Translations under genes and position numbers: made by a program
The notes under the pieces: model-generated
The model's input: the letters and a program-made list of their open reading frames with translations, nothing else
Told to the model about the DNA's origin: nothing
Database searches by the model: none
Part shown: piece by piece, positions 17,225-26,135 of the stretch
How positions within the stretch are numbered: position 1 is the stretch's first letter
Layout of the letters: each line of letters begins with the position of its first letter
DNA from: Labrys sedimenti
GTDB taxonomy: Bacteria > Pseudomonadota > Alphaproteobacteria > Rhizobiales > Labraceae
Direction of reading: 5' to 3'
Length of the DNA: 64,000 bases
Assembly: GCF_034424805.1 (NCBI RefSeq)
Contig: NZ_JAXOUF010000001.1
Location: 372,001 to 436,000, forward strand

Positions 17225-17268
17225 CATGCTCAACCAGGCAGTTGAGGAAGGTCGTTTTCCAGCCGGGC

Positions 17269-20200
17269 TCAGGTGAGCTTGCCGGCGGCATGCGCCAGGA
17301 TCGTATAGACCTTGCCGGAATCGGCGGTGAGATAGGTCCGGGCCATGTTGCCGCTGCGATCCTCGCGGTCCACTTCGGTGATGAGCTGTTCGAACTCCTG
17401 GACGTAGCGGTCCACCGTCGCCTGGAAGTCCGTGTCGCGCCGATAGCGCCGACGGATTTCCTCGAAGGCCTGCTGGCCCTGCAGCGTGTAGAGCCGGCGC
17501 GAGAAGGCGTTGCGCTCACCGCGGCGGTAGCGGTCCCAAACATCGGCGACGGCGTCGTGCTCGACCATCTTGGCGATGTCGACCGATAGCGTGTCGAGGG
17601 AGGAGGCCATCACGGCGGGCGTGTTGGCCGGGGGAGCCGGTTCGGGCTCTTCGCGCGAGGCGCGGGCCAGCACTTCCGAGAGCCAGCCGGTACCGCGACG
17701 TTCACCCCGCGAGGCGGGTGCTGCCACAGCGGTGCTGCGAGCCGGAGCGGCAGGCTTCAGCTCGGGCACCGGAGGCAGCGTGCCGGCGCGCGGCATTTCC
17801 GCCCGGCGGGCAGGGGCTTCGGCCGCCACGTCGGCGCGCTCGCGCAGCCGGAGCGGGGCAGGGATCGGCCGGTCGGTCGGCTCGGCGATATCGAGCGAGC
17901 GGCTGGAGCGGCTGACGATATCGGCGAGGTCGTTGAGAGCCTGGATCTGCTCGGCCACGACGCGGCGCATGGTCGCGGTGGAGTCCGAGGTTTCCTTCGG
18001 GATCTCCAGGAGGCCGCGCTTGAGCTCGGAGCGAGTGGCTTCCAGCTCCTGCTTCACGGTCTGGGTCATGCCGCGCATCTCCTGGGCCACTTCGGCGAAA
18101 CGCTCGGTGGCGCTGCCGAACAGGCCGGAGATTTCCTGCACTGCCTGCTCATAGGTCGATTTGAGGGCCGTGGAGGTGCGGTCGCGTTCCTTGCCGGTGG
18201 TGGCGCGAATGAGCTCGAACTGGTCGGCGATGGCCTGGGCCGTGGTGTTGGCGTTATCGGCGAGCAGGCCGCTGGTCTGGCGCGCCTTGCTTTCGGCATT
18301 GGCGAGCTTTTCCTCGATCACCTCGGCGAAGGACTTCATCATCGCTTCCATCGCCTCGACCTTGCCGCCAACGGTGGAGACCAGGGCCTCCAGGGTGGCG
18401 CGGCGTTCGTCGAGGGCCTGGTCGACACGGGCCTGCGTATCGGTGAGGACCGCGGCAGCGCTGCTGAGATGGCCGCTCTGCTCCTCCAGGCGATTGGCCA
18501 TGGTGCCGACATCGCTGATGACGTGGGCAGCAAGGTCGCGCAACGTCGAGACCTGGTCGCCGACGCGATCGGTCGCGCCGCTGGTCTGATCCGCCAGGCT
18601 CAGCATGGTCGACTGGAAGTCGCGCAGGCGGTCGGCCAGGCCACCCTCGATGGCATCGAGGGTCTTGGTGGAGTTGTCGAGTGATTCCTGCAGGGCGGTG
18701 TTGGTGCCGGCAACCCGATCCAGCAGCGAGGTGATTTCCTCGCGCAGGCGAGCCTGCAGCGAACCGAGATCGCCGATCGCCTGGCCGGCCTTGGTCTCGA
18801 TGGACGAGGAGAGGGCCTGCGACGAAGCCTCCAGCGCCTGGCTGAGTTCGAAACGCTTGGTCGAGAGAGCCTCGACCAGGTTGCCACCCTTCTGGCCGAT
18901 CAGTTCAGCGAGCTGGCCGGCGCGCTCGTCGAGCGCCTTGGCCACCGTCTCGGCGATGTCGCCGAGCTCGCTCGACATGCTGGTGCTGCGGGTCGACAGG
19001 GCGTCGACCAGGAACCGGCTGCGCTCGTCGAGAGTCTTGGCCATCGCCTCGGCGATATCGCCGAGTTCGCCGGACATGCTGGTGCTGCGCGTGGACAGCG
19101 TCTCCGCCAGGAATTGGCCGCGCTCGTCGAGAATCCGGGCGATCTCGCCGGAACGGGCGCCCAGAAGGCTGGCGAGAGCGCTGGTCTTGTCGCGCAACTG
19201 GGTGCTGACATCGCCCGAGATCTGGTTCAGCGTGTCGATCAATTGCTGACCGCGTTCGCTGAGCAGACCGGCCATGGCATTGGCGCGGGTGTCGAGCAAC
19301 GCATTGATCTCCTCCGCGCGCTCGCCGAGCTTGACGCTGACGTCGCTGGACAGGCGGCTGAGGGTGGCATCGACCGAAGCCACGTTCTGCAGGAGGTCGA
19401 CCGAGACGTTCTGCACCTTCTCGCTGAGCGTGTCGGCGATATGCAGGCCGCGCGAGTCGAGGGAGTCCGACAGATCCGCGAGGCGGCCGAGGACGTCCTG
19501 CTCGAAGCGGGTGATCCGCGAGTCGAGCGTATGCGCGATGTCGTCGGCACGCGTGCTGAGGGCGCGATCGATTTCGTCGACCTTGCTGGACAGCGCGTCT
19601 GCGATAGCGGTGGTCTTGCTGTCGAACTGCGCCGCAATCTCGGCCGCCTTGACCGTGAGGTCGTTGCTCATCAGCGAGGAGCGGCTGTCGAGATGCGAGG
19701 TCAGGTCCTCGGCGCGGGCGCCGAGCGTCTCGGTCAGATCGGCGCCCTTGTTGCCGAGCGCCACGACGATATCGTCGGCACGGCGCGACAGGGTGTCGGT
19801 GAGCGCTGCGCTGCGGCCGTCGATGAGCGAGGTGATCTCGCGGGCCCGCCCGTCGAGCAGGGTGCCGATCGCCTGTGTCCGCTCATCGATGAGAGCGCTG
19901 ATCTGCGTGGCGCGGCCACCGAGCAATTCGTCGATGGCGCTGCTGCGGCCATCCAGGAGATCGCTGATCTGGGACGCGCGGTTGTCGAGCACGCTGCCGA
20001 TGGCGGCGGCGCGGCCATCGAGCAGGTCGCTGGCCTCGCGGGCCTTGGCTTCCAGCGTGGCGCCGACTTCCTTGCCGCCTTCTCCGAGGAGCTTGGCGAG
20101 TTCGAGGGTGCGGGTTGCCAGGGTCTCGTTGAGCGAGCGGGCGCGGCTGTCCAGGCCCTGGTCGATCCGGGCGAGGCGCCCCTCGATGGCCTGTGCGACG

Positions 20201-23200
20201 TCGCTCGCCTTGGTGGTCAGGCGGTCATCGAGATCCGACAACTGCCCGTCCAGTGCTGCCAGCTTTTCTTCCAGCGTCTGGGCAACGGAGGCCGTGTGGG
20301 TGCCGAAACGGGCATCGAAGGCTTCGAGCTTGCCGCCCAGCAGTTCGGCTGCCTGGGCGGTGTGGCCCTGCACCTGGTCGGTGAGACGGGTACCGTGCAG
20401 GCGGATCGAGCTCTCGAAGCCGAGCAGCTTCTGAGCGAGGTCGTCGCTGAGAGCCCTGGAATCGTCGCCGATGCGGGCGACGAGGGCCTGGCCGCGGTTG
20501 CTGACGATGTCGTCGAGTTCGGAGATCTGGCGCCCCAGCGACTGGTTCACCTCGCCGATGCGATGGCTCATGCCATCCTCGAAGGCCTTGAGCTGATTGT
20601 CCAGCGTGGCGTGGATGGTGGTCGCGTTCGACTGGAACTTGGTCTCGAAGGCGTTGAGCTTGTCGGCAATCGCGCCATGGATGACGTCGGTATTGGCCGC
20701 GACCTGTGCCTGCAGCGTAACCAGGCGCTCGTCGAGCGCGTCCTGCAAGGCGGAGGAGTTGTTGAGGAAATGCGTCTCGAAGGCGCCGAAGCGCTGGTCG
20801 AGCGAGGAGCGCACCAGAGCCGTGTTGCTGGCAAAACGCATCTCGAAAGCGGCCAGGCTGTCGTCGAGCGCGGCCTGGGTGTTCTGCACGTCTCCGTTGA
20901 AGCGGCTCTGGAAATCGCCGAGACGGGCGGCGAGATCGGCCTGGTTGGCTTGCAGCGTGTCGCTGAAGCTGGCCTGGAAGTCGCTGATCCGGTTCTCGAA
21001 ATTCGAGGCTGCCGTCGAGGCCATCAACTGGAAGCGGCGCTCGAAATCATTGAGGCGGGTATCGAGCAGGGCATGGGCGTCATTGGCGCTGCCGGCAAAA
21101 TACTGCTCGAACTGGTTGAGGCGCGTGTCGATCCGGCCATGCGCATCCTCGGCACTGGAGCCGAAGCGCTGTTCGAATTCGCCCAGGCGCTTGTCGAGAG
21201 CCGATTGAGCGCCGTTGGCACTGGAGCCGAAGCGCAGTTCGAACTCGCCCAGGCGCTTGTCGACCGAGGCCTGGACCTGGTCCGCGCTGGCGCCGAAGCG
21301 CTGCTCGAAATCGCTGATGCGCTGCTCGATCGCGGCCTGGGCCTGATCGGCGCTGGCGCCGAAGCGCTGTTCGAAACCGCCCAGTTCGCGGCTGAGCGTG
21401 GTCTGAATGTCGCGCGCGTTGGAACCGAAACGCTTCTCGAACTCGCCCAGATGCTGGTTGAGCGTGGTCTCGATGCCCTGGGCACCGGAGCCGAAGCGCT
21501 GCTCGAACTCGCTCATGCGCTGGTCGAGGGCGGTCTGGATGTCGCCCGCTCCCGACATGAAGCGCTGTTCGAACTCGCCCATGCGGTCGGCAAGGGCGGT
21601 CTGGATGCCGCCGGCGCCCGACATGAAGCGCTGTTCGAACTCGCCCAGGCGCTGCGAAAGAGCGCTCTGGATGTCGCCGGCGCCCGACATGAAGCGCTGC
21701 TCGAAGTCACCCAGGCGCTGGCTGAGGGCGGCATGGATGTCGTCGGCACCCGCACCGAAGCGCTGCTCGAAGTCGCCCAGGCGCTGATTGAGCGTGGTGT
21801 GGATATCCTCGGCACCGGCGCTGAAGCGCTGCTCGAACTCACCCAGGCGCTGGCTGAGCGAGGCATGGATGCTGTCGGCACCCGAGCCGAAGCGCTTCTC
21901 GAAGTCGCCGAGACGCTGATTGAGCGTGGTGTGGATGGTCTCGGCGCCGGCGCCGAAGCGCTCTTCGAATTCGCCAAGGCGCTGGCTGAGCGAGGCATGG
22001 ATGCTGTCGGCACCCGAGCCGAAGCGCTTCTCGAAATCGCCGAGGCGCTGGCTGAGCGCGGCGTGGATATCCTCGGCATTGGTGCCGAAGCGCTGCTCGA
22101 ACTCGCCGAGGCGCTGGCTGAGGGCACCATGTGCCTGCTCGGCATTGGCATTGAAGCGCTGCTCGAAGCCCTTGAGCGTATCGTCGAGGCCCGAACGGTT
22201 GTTCTGGATATTGGTGGCGAAGCGCACTTCGAACTCACCCAGGCGCCGGTCGAGATCGGCATGGGCGAGAGTGGAGAGCGACTTGAAGCGATGCTCGAAC
22301 TCGGACATGCGGGTATCGAGCCCGCTATGGATGGTGCCTGCGCTTTCGGCAAAGCGCGTATCGAAGCCCTTGAGTGTGTCGTCGAGGGCCGAATGCACCT
22401 TCTGCGCGTGGTCGAGGCTGCGGGATTCCAAGCCAGACAGGCGTTCGTCGAGGCGCGAATGCAGATTGTCCGCGATTTCCTGGCTGCGCTTCTCATGGCT
22501 GTCGAGCCGTTCGGCGAGGGCCTTGCCAAAGGCGTTGGTCTGGGTTTCGACGGTGTTCTCGAGCCGCGACACGCCGAAATTGATCTGCGAGACGGCGGCG
22601 GCGCTGCGCTCGCCGATGACGCGGGTCAGCGTGTCGCCGCCAATGGCGAGAATGCCGGAGGCGTCGCGGGCGGCCGTGTTGATGCGGGCGGAAAGCTGCG
22701 TGCCTTCCTCTTCCAGCACGGCCTGCAGGCGCTGAGCTGATGCCGTAACCGCGGCCTCGGCGTCGGTGCTGCGCTTTTCGATGTTGGCCACGATGGTTTG
22801 GCCGGTTGCCGCCAGACGGCGATCGATGTCGCCGCCGCCGACCACGATGGATTCGTGGATGCGCTCGCCGGTCTGGGTGAGGCGGTCGGCAAGGTCGCCG
22901 CCGCGGGTGGTGATGATCTCGGCGATCTGGGTGGCCGTGCTCTCGAGCTTGCCGGCGACGTCCATGCCGCGGTTCTGCAAGTCGCCGAGAATAGCGTCGC
23001 CCGTCGAGCGCAACGTGCTGTTGACGTCAGCCACGGAGCCGATGATCTGCTCGACCATCTTGGTGCCGGTTTCGCGGATGGAACTGACCACCACGTCGGT
23101 GCCTTCGGCGAAGGCGTTGGTGAGGCCGGAGCCGGTGCGTACCAGCGTGTCGTTCACCGCCGTGCCGCGCTCGACGATGTCGTCGACGATGCGCTGGCTG

Positions 23201-24423
23201 CTGGTGGTCAGGGTCTCGTTGAGCTCCAAGGCGCGCGAGGAAAGGGTATTGCTGATCTCGTTGGCGCGGGTCGCGAAGTTCTCGTTGACCTGGTTGGAGG
23301 TCGTGGTCAGGTGCTCGGTAATCTCGGAGACGCGGCGGTTGAGCTGTTCGGTCACCTGTTCGGACGAGCTCGACAGCGACTTGTTGACGTCCTGGGCGGT
23401 CGTCGTCATGCGGTCGATCAGCGAATTGCCGCGATCGGCCATGGCGCCGACCATGTGGTCGCCGACCTTGGCGAGCTCCGATGTGAGCTGGCTGCCGCGC
23501 TCGCCGAAGGAGCGCATCACCTGCAGGCCGGCTTCGGAGACTTCCGAGGAAATGCGGCCGGCCACCGAGCCGAGCGCCAGGGTCAGGTCGTCATGCGCGA
23601 CCACGATGGCCGAGCGTACGCGGTCGGCGTTGCCGACGATGGCTTCGCGCTGGGTCGAGAGGTCATCCACCAGCGAACGAATGCGCTGCTCACTCTCCGT
23701 ATAGGAGCGCTCGAGCATCGAGACCTCGTTATGCACCATGATCTCGAGTTCGCTGGCGCGGGCGAGGGCACGGTCGATGCCGTCGCCCATGGCGGCGACT
23801 TCTCGGCGGATGGCCTGGCCGACGGAGGTGACGGCCTCGGCCGCGGCTCCCTCGGGTTCGGCCAGGCGCAGGGCGACCTGCGTCATTGAACGGGTGACGA
23901 AGCGCATTTCCTGGGCGCGCCAGATCAGGCCCGCCACGGCGAAGAAGAAGAAGGGCGGCAACGCCACGGCAAGAATGCCGAGCGCGAGGCCCGGATTGGC
24001 CTGATAGGTGGAAGCCTGGAACAGATTGGCGAGGTTGAGGTTGCCGAGGATACTGAGAAGGAGGGCGCCGCCGGCGAGCCAGGCGGCGGAAAGGGCGAGG
24101 GCGGTCCAATAGGGCGTGCGCGAGGGGCGGCGCTGGAGGGCCTGGAGCAATTGGCCAACGCTGGCGCGATCGTCATTGGCGGGCGAGCGGGGTTCGCGGG
24201 CGAGCGGGCGGTCGGCAGCAGGCTTGTCTTCGGCGCGAGGTGCGGCGGCCGGCGGTTCCTGCGGCTCGGGTTCCACTTCGAAGTTGAAGCCCTCGTCGGC
24301 CTTGGGTAGCTGCGCGGGCTCCTTGTCGGGCGTCTGAGAAGCAGCCGTGCTCAGATTGAGTGCTTCCTCGATCGCAGACAGGGCGGCATCCGCCGGATCC
24401 TGCATCTTCGACTTGTTCGCCAT
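17269..24423 (-). CDS. Giant polar-growth scaffold, GPR / RgsE-like apolipoprotein-type coiled-coil protein
   Basis: This 2384-residue protein has a proline/acid-rich N-terminal domain (1-100), two membrane segments (about 106-126 and 146-168) and then some 2,100 residues of helix. Its architecture and size match GPR (Growth Pole Ring protein) of Agrobacterium and RgsE of Sinorhizobium, which organise unipolar growth. The helix is an almost unbroken series of 11-residue repeats (e.g. LLDGRAAAIGS VLDNRASQISD). In residues about 755-1095 these pair into near-identical 22-mers such as LSQRLGEFEQRFGAGAEDIH. The C-terminal 230 residues turn proline-rich and then globular. GAGG lies 6 nt before ATG 24423, preferred over an ATG seven codons upstream. 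It is monocistronic. The orthology is inferred from layout, not alignment. Confidence 0.85.
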   Translation of the reverse strand: MANKSKMQDPADAALSAIEEALNLSTAASQTPDKEPAQLPKADEGFNFEVEPEPQEPPAAAPRAEDKPAADRPLAREPRSPANDDRASVGQLLQALQRRPSRTPYWTALALSAAWLAGGALLLSILGNLNLANLFQASTYQANPGLALGILAVALPPFFFFAVAGLIWRAQEMRFVTRSMTQVALRLAEPEGAAAEAVTSVGQAIRREVAAMGDGIDRALARASELEIMVHNEVSMLERSYTESEQRIRSLVDDLSTQREAIVGNADRVRSAIVVAHDDLTLALGSVAGRISSEVSEAGLQVMRSFGERGSQLTSELAKVGDHMVGAMADRGNSLIDRMTTTAQDVNKSLSSSSEQVTEQLNRRVSEITEHLTTTSNQVNENFATRANEISNTLSSRALELNETLTTSSQRIVDDIVERGTAVNDTLVRTGSGLTNAFAEGTDVVVSSIRETGTKMVEQIIGSVADVNSTLRSTGDAILGDLQNRGMDVAGKLESTATQIAEIITTRGGDLADRLTQTGERIHESIVVGGGDIDRRLAATGQTIVANIEKRSTDAEAAVTASAQRLQAVLEEEGTQLSARINTAARDASGILAIGGDTLTRVIGERSAAAVSQINFGVSRLENTVETQTNAFGKALAERLDSHEKRSQEIADNLHSRLDERLSGLESRSLDHAQKVHSALDDTLKGFDTRFAESAGTIHSGLDTRMSEFEHRFKSLSTLAHADLDRRLGEFEVRFATNIQNNRSGLDDTLKGFEQRFNANAEQAHGALSQRLGEFEQRFGTNAEDIHAALSQRLGDFEKRFGSGADSIHASLSQRLGEFEERFGAGAETIHTTLNQRLGDFEKRFGSGADSIHASLSQRLGEFEQRFSAGAEDIHTTLNQRLGDFEQRFGAGADDIHAALSQRLGDFEQRFMSGAGDIQSALSQRLGEFEQRFMSGAGGIQTALADRMGEFEQRFMSGAGDIQTALDQRMSEFEQRFGSGAQGIETTLNQHLGEFEKRFGSNARDIQTTLSRELGGFEQRFGASADQAQAAIEQRISDFEQRFGASADQVQASVDKRLGEFELRFGSSANGAQSALDKRLGEFEQRFGSSAEDAHGRIDTRLNQFEQYFAGSANDAHALLDTRLNDFERRFQLMASTAASNFENRISDFQASFSDTLQANQADLAARLGDFQSRFNGDVQNTQAALDDSLAAFEMRFASNTALVRSSLDQRFGAFETHFLNNSSALQDALDERLVTLQAQVAANTDVIHGAIADKLNAFETKFQSNATTIHATLDNQLKAFEDGMSHRIGEVNQSLGRQISELDDIVSNRGQALVARIGDDSRALSDDLAQKLLGFESSIRLHGTRLTDQVQGHTAQAAELLGGKLEAFDARFGTHTASVAQTLEEKLAALDGQLSDLDDRLTTKASDVAQAIEGRLARIDQGLDSRARSLNETLATRTLELAKLLGEGGKEVGATLEAKAREASDLLDGRAAAIGSVLDNRASQISDLLDGRSSAIDELLGGRATQISALIDERTQAIGTLLDGRAREITSLIDGRSAALTDTLSRRADDIVVALGNKGADLTETLGARAEDLTSHLDSRSSLMSNDLTVKAAEIAAQFDSKTTAIADALSSKVDEIDRALSTRADDIAHTLDSRITRFEQDVLGRLADLSDSLDSRGLHIADTLSEKVQNVSVDLLQNVASVDATLSRLSSDVSVKLGERAEEINALLDTRANAMAGLLSERGQQLIDTLNQISGDVSTQLRDKTSALASLLGARSGEIARILDERGQFLAETLSTRSTSMSGELGDIAEAMAKTLDERSRFLVDALSTRSTSMSSELGDIAETVAKALDERAGQLAELIGQKGGNLVEALSTKRFELSQALEASSQALSSSIETKAGQAIGDLGSLQARLREEITSLLDRVAGTNTALQESLDNSTKTLDAIEGGLADRLRDFQSTMLSLADQTSGATDRVGDQVSTLRDLAAHVISDVGTMANRLEEQSGHLSSAAAVLTDTQARVDQALDERRATLEALVSTVGGKVEAMEAMMKSFAEVIEEKLANAESKARQTSGLLADNANTTAQAIADQFELIRATTGKERDRTSTALKSTYEQAVQEISGLFGSATERFAEVAQEMRGMTQTVKQELEATRSELKRGLLEIPKETSDSTATMRRVVAEQIQALNDLADIVSRSSRSLDIAEPTDRPIPAPLRLRERADVAAEAPARRAEMPRAGTLPPVPELKPAAPARSTAVAAPASRGERRGTGWLSEVLARASREEPEPAPPANTPAVMASSLDTLSVDIAKMVEHDAVADVWDRYRRGERNAFSRRLYTLQGQQAFEEIRRRYRRDTDFQATVDRYVQEFEQLITEVDREDRSGNMARTYLTADSGKVYTILAHAAGKLT
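20590..22400 (-). repeat. 66-bp tandem coding repeats within the gpr-like gene
   Basis: The DNA repeats in units of 66 bp, encoding 22-residue modules of the form xQRLGEFEQRFGxGAxDIHxxL. The units are most alike at about 21150-22150 and decay toward both ends. Stretches such as GAAGCGCTGCTCGAA recur in nearly every unit. Recombination between units could change the repeat number. Confidence 0.85.
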
Positions 24424-24822
24424 AATCTGCCTCACGCTACTCAATTCAACGCCGCCCGCCTGGGATCCGGATGACCCCAGGCTGAAATCGCTGCACCTGT
24501 TTCAGCCCCCATTTCAGGCGAAATGGGGATCGCATCGCTCCACCTATGCGAAGGACAATGCTGCCAGCTTGAAATCCTATCCTGCACGGCTGGGAATGGA
24601 AACCGCTTCGGCACGCTTTCCAGCAGCATCGTTAACGACTTTTTTACCACGTCGAAATCGCGCGAAAATGAGGCAAATTCGAGGTTTTCCCGGGATTGAG
24701 ACCGCGCTGGTGAAAAGTGGCGTGTCCGAAAAGCCCGCCACGCGCGCAATCCAGATGGGGCCGGACTGGAACCTTGCCAATGCGCTCTATATAGAACGTT
24801 TGTCAGAAAGCTGAGATGGACG
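24424..24822. other. Divergent intergenic region between gpr-like gene and ferredoxin
   Basis: The 399-bp gap has no ORF with ribosome binding site or family resemblance. It must hold the promoters of both flanking genes. I see no repeat, terminator or RNA gene in it. Confidence 0.5.
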
Positions 24823-25143
24823 ATGGTCAAAATCATATTCCGAGATCACACCGGCGAAAGCCGGGAAGTGGAGGCCGAGCCGGGCTCGACGGTGATGGAG
24901 GCGGCGATCCGCAACGGCATTCCGGGTATCGTGGCCGAGTGCGGCGGTGCCTGCGCCTGCGCCACCTGCCATGTCTATGTCGACGAGGCCTTCATGCCTC
25001 TGGTCGGTGAGCCCGAGCCGATGGAGGAGGACATGCTGGACTTCGCTTTCGACGTGCGTCCGACCTCCAGGCTCTCCTGCCAGATCCGCGTTCGCGACAA
25101 TCTCGACGGATTGATCGTCAACACCCCCGAAAAGCAGGCCTGA
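24823..25143 (+). CDS. 2Fe-2S ferredoxin (FdxB / adrenodoxin type)
   Basis: This 106-residue electron carrier has the vertebrate-type ferredoxin pattern: C40, C46 and C49 (ECGGACACATCH, C-x5-C-x2-C) and C86 as fourth ligand, plus an additional C44 in the loop. The acidic helix GEPEPMEEDMLDFAFD and RLSCQIRV are typical. It would supply electrons to a P450, dioxygenase or iron-sulfur assembly step. It is followed 8 nt later by dgcA, so the two are probably co-transcribed, though no functional link is known. A ferredoxin-NADP reductase is encoded at 36736. Confidence 0.93.
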   Translation: MVKIIFRDHTGESREVEAEPGSTVMEAAIRNGIPGIVAECGGACACATCHVYVDEAFMPLVGEPEPMEEDMLDFAFDVRPTSRLSCQIRVRDNLDGLIVNTPEKQA

Positions 25144-25151
25144 TCGTCGCC

Positions 25152-26135
25152 ATGGCCGCGCATCTTTCCATCGCCGTGGAGCGCTGGCCGCTCGCCAATG
25201 TCTTTACCATTGCCCGCGGGTCCAAGACCGAGGCGGTCGTGGTCGTCGTCGAGATCTCGCGCGATGGCCTGAGGGGGCGTGGCGAATGCGTGCCCTATGC
25301 TCGCTATGGCGAAACGGTGGAAGGCGTGGTCGAGGCGATCGAGGCGCGGCGTGAAGCAATCGAGGCGGGCCTGTCGCGTGCCGCGCTCCAGGACCTTGTC
25401 CCAGCCGGTGCCGCCCGCAACGCCATCGATTGCGCCTTGTGGGATCTGGAAGCGAAGCTCGCGGGCAAGCCCGCCTGGCGCATGGCGGGCCTCACAGAGC
25501 CCGGCCCGCTGACCACGGCCTATACGATTTCGCTGGGCGAGCCCGAGGCCATGGCTGAAGCCACGGCCAAGGCGGCGCACCGGCCGTTGCTCAAGATCAA
25601 GCTTGGCACGCCCGACGATACCGCGCGCATCGCCGCTGTCCGCCGCCACGCTCCTCGGTCGCAATTGATCATCGACGCCAACGAAGGCTGGCGGGCCGAC
25701 AATCTCGTGGCCAATCTGCGCGCCTGCGCGGAGGCCGGCGTCACGTTGATCGAGCAGCCGCTGCCGGCCGGAGACGATGGCGCCCTTGCGCAGGTGGAGC
25801 GGATCGTGCCGGTCTGTGCCGATGAATCCCTGCATGACCGAGCATCGCTGCCGGATCTCAGAGGGCGCTATGACGCGATCAACATCAAGCTCGACAAGGC
25901 AGGTGGCCTTACAGAAGCCATCGCGCTGGCTGGGCAGGCGCGCTCGCTGGGGCTCGACCTGATGATCGGCTGCATGGTGGGCACGTCCCTGGCCATGGCC
26001 CCGGCATTGCTGCTTGCCGGCCAGGCCGTCGTCGTCGATCTCGACGGGCCGCTGCTGCTCGCCCGCGACCGGGAACCCGGCCTGCGCTATGAAGGCAGCA
26101 CCGTCTATCCACCCGAAGCCGGGCTCTGGGGCTGA
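25152..26135 (+). CDS. dgcA: N-acetyl-D-glutamate racemase DgcA / dipeptide epimerase (enolase superfamily)
   Basis: This 327-residue enolase-superfamily enzyme has the dipeptide-epimerase site: KIK at 148-150, metal ligands D175 (DAN), E201 (EQP) and D224 (CADES), and the second-side lysine in NIKLDKAGG (about 246-249). Such proteins were named L-Ala-D/L-Glu epimerases. In the D-glutamate catabolic pathway DgcA racemises N-acetyl-D-glutamate made by DgcN. A DgcN-like gene lies 7 kb away at 33231, which favours that role; muropeptide recycling is the alternative. It overlaps the convergent MFS gene by 31 bp at the 3' end. Confidence 0.82.
   Translation: MAAHLSIAVERWPLANVFTIARGSKTEAVVVVVEISRDGLRGRGECVPYARYGETVEGVVEAIEARREAIEAGLSRAALQDLVPAGAARNAIDCALWDLEAKLAGKPAWRMAGLTEPGPLTTAYTISLGEPEAMAEATAKAAHRPLLKIKLGTPDDTARIAAVRRHAPRSQLIIDANEGWRADNLVANLRACAEAGVTLIEQPLPAGDDGALAQVERIVPVCADESLHDRASLPDLRGRYDAINIKLDKAGGLTEAIALAGQARSLGLDLMIGCMVGTSLAMAPALLLAGQAVVVDLDGPLLLARDREPGLRYEGSTVYPPEAGLWG

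Noticed and set aside
19114..22740. A 1208-codon open frame on the plus strand opposite the gpr-like gene
   Set aside because: It mirrors the repetitive, GC-rich minus-strand gene; the same 22-residue periodicity appears as an artefact, it has no ribosome binding site, and its composition (AEALLELAQAL repeats) follows directly from the antisense codons.
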